From positions 1 to 64,000 of the forward strand of contig JAZNEI010000091.1 in assembly GCA_045588485.1 (NCBI GenBank): 64,000 nt of DNA. Direction: 5' to 3'. The stretch is from HGM04593 sp045588485. Its GTDB lineage: Bacteria > Bacteroidota > Bacteroidia > Bacteroidales > Bacteroidaceae. Below are positions 26,126 through 34,382 of this stretch, piece by piece. Under the pieces are notes generated by a model. The model was not told where the DNA came from. It saw nothing but the letters and a program-made list of their open reading frames with translations, and searched no databases. Position 1 is the stretch's first letter. Every line of letters starts with the position of its first letter. Both the position numbers and the translations under genes were made by a program.

Positions 26126-27712
26126 ATGGGTAAGTTAGGGTTATATTGTAATACCATCAAGTATTTAAAGGCCGAGCAGTTGTTGTTTCAGTGTCTCTAT
26201 CGCGCTCGTCGACTGTTGCGCACAGCCTTTAAATGCCGATACTCTTTTACACATTATAAAGAGGGGCGCACTATTGCTCTAACCGATTATATTGCAAAAT
26301 ATGAGTCGTGTCGAGGCGAGGAGTTTACCTTTCTGAATATTACCCGAAAATTCGACGGTTCGTGGAACTACGACACTCTTGGTGCGCTGTGGAGCTTTAA
26401 TATAAATTATATGGAGTATCTTTTGCAACCGTCGATGACACTGCAAGATGGATTGCAATGGATTAACCGCTTTATAGCTGCTCAAGAGGGTAATACTATG
26501 GGTCTTTCGCAATACTGCATCTCGCTCAGAGCTGTCAACTGGATAAAGTTTGTGACAGCCAATCGTGGTAATATTTCCACCGTTGATATTAAAAGGATTG
26601 ATTGTTCTCTGTATTCGCAATATAAGATACTTTTGGGAGGGCTGGAGTATAATTTGGCAGGCAATCACTTGCTCGAAAATCTCTTTGCTTTGTTGTGGGG
26701 TGCAATATATTTCGGTGACGAGAAGATGTATAAGCGTTGTGCGACGGAACTTCTTGTACAAATAGAGGAGCAGACGCTTGCCGATGGCGCAAATTTCGAG
26801 CAGTCCCCAATGTATCACTGCATCATTCTCGACCGGCTGCTGGATGCTGTAAATCTGTTAAAGAACAATCGGCTTTTTGAGGGAGAAGATTCGTTACGCG
26901 AGGCTCTTTCAAAAAAGGCCGCTGCGATGCTCGGATGGCTGAGTGCAGTAATCTATTCCGATGGCAGTTTCCCGCATTTTAACGACTCGGCCGATGGCGT
27001 TGCTCCTACCCCCCGACAGTTGTTCGACTATGCCGACAGGTTGGGAATAGAGTATATAAAAGGCTGTTCCGATGTTTCGGGATACTATTGTGTCGATAAC
27101 AAAAACTACGAGCTTAGAATGGATGTTGGAGGAATAGCAGCATCGTATATTCCCGGACACTCACACGCCGATACATTTAATTTTGAAATGCGCATCGGTG
27201 GGGTACCTTTTATCGTCGATACGGGTATATCTACCTATCAATGGTGCGCAAGGCGTCAGTATGAACGCTCTACAGCTGCACATAATACGGTTGCAGTGGC
27301 AAATTGCGATTCGAGTCGTGTGTGGGGCGCCTTCCGCTGTGCGCAACGTGCCAATGTATTTGATGTTGTTCGCAGCGATGACTGGATAAAGGCAACGCAC
27401 GATGGATACGCAAGGGTGGGTACGCTACATTCGCGCAGATTCCATTGGGAGAATGAGAGGGTCATTATAGAGGATACTCTTACAAATGGTGCCGAGGGAA
27501 AGTTCTATCTGCATATAGCTCCGGGGGTATCTGTTACGTTTGATGCGGGTAGGGTGGTGACACCGTTAGCCAAGATTGTATTCGATGGTGCTACCGATGT
27601 CAGGTTAGAATCCTGTGAGGTCGCTTGCGAGTATAATAGCCTGAAAGAGGCTGTTGTTGTTATAGTCTCATTCAAAGGCTGCTTGACAACGAATATTGAT
27701 ATTGTCGGATAA
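26126..27712 (+). CDS. Heparinase II/III family protein (528 aa)
   Basis: The N-terminal part (about 1-300) is an alpha-helical toroid, with NYDTLGALWSFNINYMEYLL and QYCISLRAVNWIKF as typical segments. The C-terminal beta region holds the Hepar_II_III core: GHSHADTFNFEMRIGGVPFI, VDTGISTYQW, then RSTAAHNTVAVANCDSSRVW with the conserved His/Tyr environment. No signal peptide is present, so it may act in the cytoplasm on an intermediate rather than degrade external heparin. Pairing with the bi-domain oxidoreductase and a Wzx/Wzy system suggests synthesis or editing of a uronic-acid-containing glycan. This role is inference. Confidence 0.85.
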   Translation: MGKLGLYCNTIKYLKAEQLLFQCLYRARRLLRTAFKCRYSFTHYKEGRTIALTDYIAKYESCRGEEFTFLNITRKFDGSWNYDTLGALWSFNINYMEYLLQPSMTLQDGLQWINRFIAAQEGNTMGLSQYCISLRAVNWIKFVTANRGNISTVDIKRIDCSLYSQYKILLGGLEYNLAGNHLLENLFALLWGAIYFGDEKMYKRCATELLVQIEEQTLADGANFEQSPMYHCIILDRLLDAVNLLKNNRLFEGEDSLREALSKKAAAMLGWLSAVIYSDGSFPHFNDSADGVAPTPRQLFDYADRLGIEYIKGCSDVSGYYCVDNKNYELRMDVGGIAASYIPGHSHADTFNFEMRIGGVPFIVDTGISTYQWCARRQYERSTAAHNTVAVANCDSSRVWGAFRCAQRANVFDVVRSDDWIKATHDGYARVGTLHSRRFHWENERVIIEDTLTNGAEGKFYLHIAPGVSVTFDAGRVVTPLAKIVFDGATDVRLESCEVACEYNSLKEAVVVIVSFKGCLTTNIDIVG

Positions 27713-27761
27713 ATACTTCCTGTATTTGAAAAATCGGTAAGAGACTCCTGAAAGGACAAAT

Positions 27762-28520
27762 CTACATTGCTCTGCGGCGAAACTCGGCACAGATGATGGC
27801 TGTTGCCATTGATACATTCAGCGATTCCGAGGTCGCTCGTCCGATAGGGTAGTTGGGTATGAAAAGGCGTTCGGTAATCTCTTTTGCGCAGTCGGCACCT
27901 ATTCCGTTGCCCTCGTTGCCCATTACAATTATGCCGTAGTTCTTTATCTCTTTTTCGTACATATTCTCACCGTCGAGGAAAGTTCCATAGATAGGTGTCT
28001 GCTCTTTAAGCGAGGCAAGCAGTTGCGGCAGACCGGTGTAGTGTACCTTTACGCGGCCGATTGCCCCCATAGTAGCTTGTACTGTTTTTGGGTTGTATAT
28101 GTCGGCTGTTCCAAGCGAGCAGAAAATGTGCTCTATGCCGAACCAATCGGCAATGCGCACGATGGTGCCCAAATTACCGGGGTCTTGAATATCATCGAGT
28201 GCCAGACATAGCTCTTTTGTGGCTATGGCAGGGTCGACAATTTCGTCGCACTGTCTGAAAAGTGCGAGTATACCTTGTGGAGTGCGTAGGAAACTCGCAC
28301 GGCTAAGTTCATCGGTTGTTACCTCTATAATGGGTGCTTTAGTCTCTAAGGTGTGAGAGGCAAGCCACTCTTTCGTTGCAAGTATTTTTTCGCAGGTTAT
28401 TCCTGCGGCTATAAGGTCACAAACCGTTTTGCCTCCCTCGGCAACAAAAAGTCCACTCTCTTTGCGGTATTTTTTCTGTTCAAGCGAACGTATCAGTTTC
28501 AACAACTGTTTGCTTAGCAT
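27762..28520 (-). CDS. SpoU/TrmH family RNA methyltransferase (252 aa)
   Basis: SAM-dependent 2'-O-ribose methyltransferase with the SPOUT trefoil knot. An N-terminal substrate-binding part (SLEQKKYRKESGLFVAEGGK) is followed by motif 1 (LDDIQDPGNLGTIVRIADWF), motif 2 (IIVMGNEGNGIG) and motif 3 (IPNYPIGRATSESLNVSMAT). The target, rRNA or tRNA, cannot be decided from sequence. It is monocistronic and convergent with the heparinase gene. Confidence 0.92.
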   Translation of the reverse strand: MLSKQLLKLIRSLEQKKYRKESGLFVAEGGKTVCDLIAAGITCEKILATKEWLASHTLETKAPIIEVTTDELSRASFLRTPQGILALFRQCDEIVDPAIATKELCLALDDIQDPGNLGTIVRIADWFGIEHIFCSLGTADIYNPKTVQATMGAIGRVKVHYTGLPQLLASLKEQTPIYGTFLDGENMYEKEIKNYGIIVMGNEGNGIGADCAKEITERLFIPNYPIGRATSESLNVSMATAIICAEFRRRAM

Positions 28521-28583
28521 TGTATATTCTTTTTTTGTGCGTTAAAGTGTTGCAAATCTACCTCATTTCTGTGAGGTTTTTTG

Positions 28584-28591
28584 TATATTTG
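28584..28591 (+). promoter_or_regulatory. Bacteroidetes -7 box TATATTTG for the Omp85 gene
   Basis: TATATTTGCAAAA at 28584, 33 bp before the 28624 start and in the divergent gap with the methyltransferase gene. No clear -33 element; a 6-bp hairpin with a T-run (CCTCA/TGAGG) lies immediately upstream. Confidence 0.45.
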
Positions 28592-28623
28592 CAAAATTTT
28601 TTTCCACTTAGGGGATTCTGTTT

Positions 28624-30942
28624 ATGAGATTGGAGGTTTTATCTGTAAAAAATAGTGCTTTGATGCTTTTTACACTGTTGCTGCTTTCGTGCTCGGCTAC
28701 AAAGTTCGTGCCCGATGGTGAGCATCTGCTGTCGCATGTGCATATTGTATCGCAGCACGACAGGACTCTTGCTACAAAGGCGCAGAGTTACATAAGACAA
28801 CATCCAAACTCTAAATGGTTCAGTTTGGTGAAAGTGCCTCTTGGCATATATTCATTGGCAGGGCAAGATACTACAAAGTGGGGGAATCGTGTTTTGCAGC
28901 GCATAGGCGAGGAACCTGTTATATACAGCTCTTCAATTGCCGAAGTTACGCGATATAATATGGAGCAGATGTTGCGTAACGATGGTTATCTGCATGCTAC
29001 GGTCGACCTTGAAGCACGCGAGGTGGGTGATAAGCTGATGGATGCAATATACTATCTGCATGAGCGTAACCGTTATACGGTGTCGTCGATAAAGATGGAT
29101 ACCGATGACGAGCGTATAGGGGCTATAATAAGGGCCGACTCTACATCGTCGCTTCTGCGTACGGGTATGCCTTTCAGTGTTGATGTCCTTGAGGCCGAGC
29201 GTCGCAGAATCACTGCTTTGCTAAAAGAGAAAGGTTACTATCGTTTCCAGAAAGATTATATAACATTTGAGGCTGACACGGCTCATCACTCAACGAATGT
29301 AGGGCTGAAGATGAATATTGCACTTTACCGCGATGCCGAGAATAATATATACATCCCTCATAAGCAGTTTAGCATAGGCGATATAACTTTTGTGTCAGGG
29401 GCGGGGCTACGTCTTAACAACGAAGAGCTTGCCGATTGCGATACAATAGGGTGGGACGATTACAGATTACTGTATAAGAATGATGTACCGCTAAGGTTGA
29501 ATGTCCTTGCAAAAAATACATATATCGAGCCTGGTGAACTCTATTCGCAAAGTACCGTTGACCGCACTCACAACTCATTTGCACAGTTGTCGGCATTGAG
29601 ATATACGTCCTTGCGAATGGCAGAGCGTCCCAACAGTTCGCTGCTCGACTGCTATGTGATGTTCGAAAGAAGCAAGCGTCGTTCGGTCTCTTTTGAGTTG
29701 GAGGGTACAAACACGGCAGGCGACCTTGGTGCAGCTGCTTCGGTTACATTCTCGGACAAAAATCTGTTCCATGGTTCCGAGCTGCTGTCGCTGCGTCTGT
29801 TTGGAGCATACGAGGCAATCTCGGGACTCAGCGGATATACCCGTGACAGCTATTTTGAATATGGTGCCGAGCTTAGTTTGCGCCTTTTTGGAGGAGTGTT
29901 CTCATCGTTCCTGCCTCTTGAGTCGCAACGCAGATTGCAGAAGTCGTCGACTCTCTTCTCTATAAAGTTCGATTCTCAGGAGCGTCCCGAATTCGACCGC
30001 CAGATTCTCTCGGGTGCATGGAGCTACCTGTGGAGCAAGAAAACTCAATCGTCACATAAACTGGACATCTTGGATGTGAACTATATTTATGTGCCTTGGA
30101 TTTCCGATACTTTCAAGCGGGATTATCTCGATAGTATTTCCAACCGAAACTCAATCCTAAAATACAACTACGAGAATCTGCTTATTACAAAGTTGGGTTA
30201 TCAGTATAACTATAGCTCATCGACAGGTAGGGGAAGGGATACCGAGCGTACGATATTTGCAGTGCGAACAAATATCGAGTGTTCGGGTAATCTGTTAAGA
30301 GGAATAAACCGCCTTTTTGGAGGTCACAGAAATGGCGAGGGGCAATACACGTTCATGAATATAGCATACGCACAGTATGTAAAGGGTGACCTCGATTTTA
30401 CCACGTATCTGAATATAGATGAAAAAAACTCGTTTGTGGTGCATTTGGGTCTTGGTGTTGCTTATCCTTACGGAAACTCTACTGTGCTGCCTTTCGAGAA
30501 AAGATATTTTGCAGGTGGTGCCAACGGACTACGTGGATGGACTGTGCGTGGATTGGGACCGGGTAGTTATAGAAGCAGCGATAGTAATATCGACTTTATC
30601 AACCAGTCGGGTGACCTGAAACTAGATTGTAGCTTCGAGTTGCGTTCGCACCTCTTTTGGAAACTGCACTCGGCATTCTTTATAGATGCCGGAAATATAT
30701 GGACGCTGCGATATTATCGTGAGCAACCCGGCGGACAGTTTGATATAAAGAGCTTCCATAAGGATATTGCTTTCTCCTACGGATTGGGACTAAGATTCGA
30801 ACTCGACCTCTTTGTCTTTCGTTTAGATGCAGGTATGAAGGCGCTTAATCCTGCCTATCGAGGAAAAGATAGATATCCGCTGTTGAATCCCGATTTTGGC
30901 AGAGATTTTGCACTGCATTTTGCTATCGGTTATCCTTTCTGA
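28624..30942 (+). CDS. BamA/TamA (Omp85) family outer-membrane protein (772 aa)
   Basis: Outer-membrane beta-barrel assembly or translocation protein. The N terminus has a lipoprotein-like signal (MLFTLLLLSCSATKF, lipobox ending at Cys23), typical of the Bacteroidetes lipoprotein branch of Omp85. POTRA-like regions occupy about 30-380, and the C-terminal roughly 350 residues form the Bac_surface_Ag barrel (RYFAGGANGLRGWTVRGLGP is the conserved L6-type GxRG segment, with FIDAGNIW and an aromatic C-terminal strand ending in FAIGYPF). Several Omp85 paralogues normally exist; which function this one has is not decidable here. Confidence 0.9.
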   Translation: MRLEVLSVKNSALMLFTLLLLSCSATKFVPDGEHLLSHVHIVSQHDRTLATKAQSYIRQHPNSKWFSLVKVPLGIYSLAGQDTTKWGNRVLQRIGEEPVIYSSSIAEVTRYNMEQMLRNDGYLHATVDLEAREVGDKLMDAIYYLHERNRYTVSSIKMDTDDERIGAIIRADSTSSLLRTGMPFSVDVLEAERRRITALLKEKGYYRFQKDYITFEADTAHHSTNVGLKMNIALYRDAENNIYIPHKQFSIGDITFVSGAGLRLNNEELADCDTIGWDDYRLLYKNDVPLRLNVLAKNTYIEPGELYSQSTVDRTHNSFAQLSALRYTSLRMAERPNSSLLDCYVMFERSKRRSVSFELEGTNTAGDLGAAASVTFSDKNLFHGSELLSLRLFGAYEAISGLSGYTRDSYFEYGAELSLRLFGGVFSSFLPLESQRRLQKSSTLFSIKFDSQERPEFDRQILSGAWSYLWSKKTQSSHKLDILDVNYIYVPWISDTFKRDYLDSISNRNSILKYNYENLLITKLGYQYNYSSSTGRGRDTERTIFAVRTNIECSGNLLRGINRLFGGHRNGEGQYTFMNIAYAQYVKGDLDFTTYLNIDEKNSFVVHLGLGVAYPYGNSTVLPFEKRYFAGGANGLRGWTVRGLGPGSYRSSDSNIDFINQSGDLKLDCSFELRSHLFWKLHSAFFIDAGNIWTLRYYREQPGGQFDIKSFHKDIAFSYGLGLRFELDLFVFRLDAGMKALNPAYRGKDRYPLLNPDFGRDFALHFAIGYPF

Positions 30943-30981
30943 TGCGGTGTGTTTGTTTGATAAAAATAAAAAATATTATAT

Positions 30982-31788
30982 ATGAAGATTCGTTTTATGA
31001 GCATCGGTAGCGGCAGTTGCGGCAACTGTTACTATCTTGGAGTAGACGATTACGGTATTCTGATAGATGCTGGAATACCGTCGAAGATAATCAGAGCTAC
31101 TCTTAAGCGAGAGGGGATTCCTTTCGAAAGCATCTGTGCCGTATTTGTGACTCACGACCATGCCGACCACATTAAGGCATTGGGTGTTATAGCCTCGAAG
31201 GCAAATATCCCTGTTTATGCTACACGTGATACGCATAGAGGAATAAACAACAATTACTGTATGAACAAACCTCTCGACCCAATGTATGTACGTTATGTCG
31301 AGAAAGGCGAGGCTACTCAGTTCCGTGCGTTTACAATAACTCCTTTTGAGGTTCCACATGACGGAACTGATAATGTGGGATACTTTATCGAGGTTGGTGA
31401 TATTAAATTCTGTATTGCAACCGACCTGGGAACAATCACCGACGAGGTATCGTACTATGTAGACAAGGCTAACTATCTGGTAATTGAGTCGAACTACGAA
31501 GAACAGATGCTGATGATGGGACGCTATCCGCAGTTCCTCAAAGAGCGCGTGTCGGGAATGACGGGGCATTTGAGCAATCAGACAACTGCTCAGTATCTTG
31601 CAAAGAATATTAATGAGCACCTGAAGTCTATTTGGCTTTGCCACTTGAGTGAGGAGAATAATCACCCTGAACTTGCTTATAAGACTGTGCAGATGGAGTT
31701 TGCCAAATATGGCGTTATTGTGGGTAAAGATGTTGCGTTATATGTGCTGAAACGTGCAACACCGTCGCCAATCTATTACCTCGAGTGA
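30982..31788 (+). CDS. MBL-fold metallohydrolase, YycJ/WalJ-like (268 aa)
   Basis: Metallo-beta-lactamase fold hydrolase. MKIRFMSIGSGSCGNCYYLG at the N terminus is the YycJ-type start, and VTHDHADHIKALGV is the HxHxDH metal site. CIATDLGTITDEV provides the bridging Asp, and WLCHLSEENNHPE holds the last His. The family includes nucleases and RNA-processing-like enzymes; a 5'-exonuclease role is known only for some. Cytoplasmic. It follows the Omp85 gene by 39 bp, so cotranscription is possible. Confidence 0.88.
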   Translation: MKIRFMSIGSGSCGNCYYLGVDDYGILIDAGIPSKIIRATLKREGIPFESICAVFVTHDHADHIKALGVIASKANIPVYATRDTHRGINNNYCMNKPLDPMYVRYVEKGEATQFRAFTITPFEVPHDGTDNVGYFIEVGDIKFCIATDLGTITDEVSYYVDKANYLVIESNYEEQMLMMGRYPQFLKERVSGMTGHLSNQTTAQYLAKNINEHLKSIWLCHLSEENNHPELAYKTVQMEFAKYGVIVGKDVALYVLKRATPSPIYYLE

Positions 31789-31831
31789 TAAGTGTGCCAT
31801 TGTAAATGTCGCATTGTTGAATGAAAATTTA

Positions 31832-31839
31832 TACCTTTG
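31832..31839 (+). promoter_or_regulatory. Bacteroidetes -7 box TACCTTTG for tyrS
   Basis: TACCTTTG at 31832 gives a leader of about 140 nt before the tyrS start. A TTG at 31814 is closer than the usual 19 bp. Nothing like a T-box is recognised in the leader. Confidence 0.45.
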
Positions 31840-31980
31840 TAATGGTATAGTAACGAAATAGGCAGCACTCGCCGTAAATGGTTAAACTTATTTTGCCATT
31901 AGCCCGTTTGCACTGTTTCAATGGTATTCATTCGATTGATTTATTGATAAAGAGAATAAGAACTAAAAATAACTACGAAA

Positions 31981-33276
31981 ATGAATTTTGTACAAGAACT
32001 TAAGTGGCGTGGTATGATTCAGGATATGACGCCGGGAACTGAAGAACAACTTCAGAAAGAGATGACAACTGCTTATTTGGGTATCGACCCGACTGCCGAT
32101 TCGCTTCACATTGGTCATCTTGTGGGTGTTATGATGTTGCGTCATTTCCAACGTTCGGGACATAAGCCTATTGCGCTTATCGGTGGTGCTACAGGTATGA
32201 TTGGCGACCCTTCGGGAAAGTCAAAAGAGCGCGTGCTTATAGATGAGGAGCGTCTGCGCCACAATCAGGAGGCGCTTAAGAAGCAGCTTGCACGTTTCCT
32301 CGATTTTGAGAGCGATGCACCAAATGCAGCTATTCTGGTAAACAACTACGACTGGATGAAGGAGTTCTCGTTCCTCGATTTTATCCGTAACGTGGGTAAG
32401 ATGATTACTGTAAACTATATGATGTCGAAAGACTCGGTTAAGCGTCGTCTTTCGGGCGAGGCCGGAACAGATGGAATGTCGTTTACCGAGTTTACCTATC
32501 AGCTTCTGCAGGGTTACGACTATGTACACCTTAACGAGACTCACGGATGTAAGTTGCAGCTCGGTGGTGCCGATCAGTGGGGTAATATAACTACCGGTAC
32601 CGAGATGATTCGAAAAATGTCGGGTAATGAGGTGTTTGCACTCACTTGTCCTCTTATCACAAAGGCCGATGGAAAGAAGTTCGGTAAGACCGAGCAGGGT
32701 AATATATGGCTCGATAAGCGATATACTTCGCCTTATCACTTCTATCAGTTCTGGCTTAACGTTAGCGACGAGGATGCCGATAAGTACATCAAGATATTTA
32801 CATCTCTCGATAAAGAGGAGATTGATGCAATCATTGCACAGCATGCCGAGGCTCCTCATCTTCGTTTGCTTCAGAAGCGTCTTGCTCAGGAGGTTACCGT
32901 TATGGTACACGGTGAGGAAGAGTATGACAAGGCTGTTGCGGCATCGGGTATCCTCTTTGGAAATGCTACTTCGGAGGCGCTTCGTTCACTAGACGAGGAG
33001 ACTCTGTTGGCTGTATTCGATGGTGTTCCCCGTTTCGAGGTTGCACGCTCTGTCATAGAAGATGGCGTGAAGGCTGTTGACCTTACGGCTGAGCATGCTG
33101 CTGTGTTTGCTTCAAAAGGCGAGATGCGTAAATTGGCGCAGGGTGGTGGAATCTCTATCAACAAGGAGAAACTTACTGCGTTCGACCAGATTGTAGGTGT
33201 CGATAATCTGCTCAACGATAAGTATATTCTTGTTCAGAAAGGAAAGAAAAACTACTATCTTATTATAGTAAAGTAA
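31981..33276 (+). CDS. tyrS: Tyrosyl-tRNA synthetase
   Basis: Class Ic aminoacyl-tRNA synthetase charging tRNA-Tyr. LGIDPTADSLHIGHLVGV holds the HIGH motif, KLQLGGADQWGNITTG the tyrosine-site GADQ segment, and KKFGKTEQGNIWLD the KMSKS-equivalent KFGKT. A C-terminal S4-like RNA-binding domain (QGGGISINKEKLTAFDQIVG) completes the 431 residues. All motifs are intact. A strong terminator hairpin follows at 33317-33352. Confidence 0.97.
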   Translation: MNFVQELKWRGMIQDMTPGTEEQLQKEMTTAYLGIDPTADSLHIGHLVGVMMLRHFQRSGHKPIALIGGATGMIGDPSGKSKERVLIDEERLRHNQEALKKQLARFLDFESDAPNAAILVNNYDWMKEFSFLDFIRNVGKMITVNYMMSKDSVKRRLSGEAGTDGMSFTEFTYQLLQGYDYVHLNETHGCKLQLGGADQWGNITTGTEMIRKMSGNEVFALTCPLITKADGKKFGKTEQGNIWLDKRYTSPYHFYQFWLNVSDEDADKYIKIFTSLDKEEIDAIIAQHAEAPHLRLLQKRLAQEVTVMVHGEEEYDKAVAASGILFGNATSEALRSLDEETLLAVFDGVPRFEVARSVIEDGVKAVDLTAEHAAVFASKGEMRKLAQGGGISINKEKLTAFDQIVGVDNLLNDKYILVQKGKKNYYLIIVK

Positions 33277-33316
33277 TTAACATCACTTTAGTTAAGGTAT
33301 TCTGATGATATTGTAA

Positions 33317-33352
33317 AAACTGTGTGTGCAGTATAAACTGTGCACACAGTTT
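33317..33352 (+). terminator. Terminator hairpin after tyrS
   Basis: AAACTGTGTGTGCAG (33317-33331) pairs over 15 positions, with two G-T wobbles, with CTGTGCACACAGTTT (33338-33352), loop TATAAA. The T-run after it is short. Confidence 0.5.
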
Positions 33353-33464
33353 ATATGTTATTGCCTCTTCTTGATTTACAAAAGGTTGCGATAGCTTAGC
33401 ATTGGAAATGAAAATTATTCCGAAAAAAAATTGATGTAAATTTTGTGGGAACGGGATAAATTGC

Positions 33465-33472
33465 TACCTTTG
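33465..33472 (+). promoter_or_regulatory. Promoter of first tRNA-Lys (TTTTG-N19-TACCTTTG)
   Basis: TTTTG at 33441-33445, a 19-bp spacer, then TACCTTTG, the full Bacteroidetes -33/-7 consensus. Transcription would begin a few bases after 33472, before the tRNA start at 33494. Confidence 0.75.
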
Positions 33473-33493
33473 CAACGCTTTTGAGAAGCAGAT

Positions 33494-33566
33494 GCGCTGT
33501 TAGCTCAGTTGGTAGAGCAATTGACTCTTAATCAATGGGTCCAGGGTTCGAGTCCCTGACGGCGTA
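33494..33566 (+). tRNA. tRNA-Lys (anticodon CTT)
   Basis: A 73-nt cloverleaf: acceptor GCGCTGT pairing with ACGGCGT (two G-U wobbles), D-stem GCTC/GAGC, anticodon stem ATTGA/TCAAT with loop CTCTTAA (anticodon CTT at 33527-33529), T arm CAGGG-TTCGAGT-CCCTG, discriminator A. CCA is not encoded. It is identical in sequence to the copy at 33714-33786. Confidence 0.97.
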
Positions 33567-33568
33567 CA

Positions 33569-33600
33569 AAGAGGCGGCTGATAAGGCTGCCTCTTGATTT
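33569..33600 (+). terminator. Terminator of first tRNA-Lys
   Basis: AAGAGGCGGC (33569-33578) pairs with GCTGCCTCTT (33586-33595), followed by GATTTT. The same arrangement follows the second copy. Confidence 0.7.
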
Positions 33601-33684
33601 TAAGTGTTGCTTCTGCTTTTTTGGGATAATTAGAAATTTAATCTAATTTTTGCTTAAAAAATTTGCAGATTAAAAATAAAGTAG

Positions 33685-33692
33685 TACCTTTG
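33685..33692 (+). promoter_or_regulatory. Promoter of second tRNA-Lys (TTTG-N19-TACCTTTG)
   Basis: TTTG at 33662-33665, a 19-bp spacer, then TACCTTTG. The -7 box and the following GCAACGCTTTT are the same as in the first copy, so the promoter's 3' part was duplicated with the tRNA while the -33 flank differs. Confidence 0.75.
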
Positions 33693-33713
33693 CAACGCTT
33701 TTAAGAGGCAGAT

Positions 33714-33786
33714 GCGCTGTTAGCTCAGTTGGTAGAGCAATTGACTCTTAATCAATGGGTCCAGGGTTCGAGTCCCTGACGGCGTA
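33714..33786 (+). tRNA. tRNA-Lys (anticodon CTT), second copy
   Basis: Identical to the 33494-33566 gene over all 73 nt, with the same anticodon CTT and without encoded CCA. The copies are 220 bp apart, each with its own promoter and terminator, so the duplication spans about 130 bp. Confidence 0.97.
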
Positions 33787-33788
33787 CA

Positions 33789-33824
33789 AAGAGGTGGCTG
33801 ATGAGGCTGCCTCTTGTTTTTTTG
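33789..33824 (+). terminator. Terminator of second tRNA-Lys
   Basis: AAGAGGTGGC pairs with GCTGCCTCTT around a 7-nt loop and is followed by GTTTTTTT, a better T-run than in the first copy. Confidence 0.75.
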
Positions 33825-33889
33825 ATGTTGTAGTTTGTTTTAAAACTGCCGTTGTTGTTTATAAATGTAACTGTTTAAATTTTTGTTAT

Positions 33890-34366
33890 ATGAGAACTGT
33901 TATACTCATGCTTCAATTGCTGTGGTTGCTTGTGGCTTGTGCTCCTGCTACAAAAGAGGCTTATTTAAGTGATTATAAATCCTTTATGGAACGTGTCGCA
34001 GATGAGAGAAAAGATTATGGCGATGTGAAATGGAAGGCTGTGATGACTGAGTACAAACATTATTCCCAGGATTGGTACAATAAGTTTGAGGATGAGCTTA
34101 CAGTTAAAGAGCGTATGTTGTTGGCCGGCTATGAGGCGAAGTTTGCTTATTATATCGCTGCGCTCAAGACAAGTGATGCTTTCGATGATATGATAAAGTC
34201 GTTGCGTTCGTCCGATAAAAAAAGTCTCCGTTCCACTATTGAGGATTATATCGAAAAAGATATGGTGGATGATGTCGAGGAACTTTATAAAGAGGCCAAG
34301 AAAATAGGTGGTGAGACTTTAGAGACTGTGGAGGAGATTTTTGATGAGTTGGATATTAAATACTGA
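33890..34366 (+). CDS. Small lipoprotein (158 aa), DUF6565-like
   Basis: The start at 33890 gives a lipoprotein signal (MLQLLWLLVACAPATK, lipobox ending at Cys17); the frame open further upstream would run through the tRNA gene and is not used. The mature part is highly charged and helical (YKSFMERVADERKDYGDVKW, KHYSQDWYNKFEDELTVKER), the pattern I associate with Bacteroidetes DUF6565 proteins; that family name is from memory and unverified. No catalytic motif. It is 16 bp upstream of the MFS gene, so the two are probably cotranscribed. Confidence 0.7.
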   Translation: MRTVILMLQLLWLLVACAPATKEAYLSDYKSFMERVADERKDYGDVKWKAVMTEYKHYSQDWYNKFEDELTVKERMLLAGYEAKFAYYIAALKTSDAFDDMIKSLRSSDKKSLRSTIEDYIEKDMVDDVEELYKEAKKIGGETLETVEEIFDELDIKY

Positions 34367-34382
34367 AAAGGGTAGTAATAAT

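Noticed and set aside
30976..31665. 229-codon antisense frame inside the MBL hydrolase gene
   Set aside because: Shadow of a gene whose HxHxDH metal site is intact on the plus strand.
32221..32910. 229-codon antisense frame inside tyrS
   Set aside because: The tyrS frame has all synthetase motifs; the antisense frame has none and no start context.
33755..33889. Upstream extension of the lipoprotein frame starting in the second tRNA gene
   Set aside because: It would overlap the tRNA and its terminator; the ATG at 33890 gives a proper lipoprotein signal.
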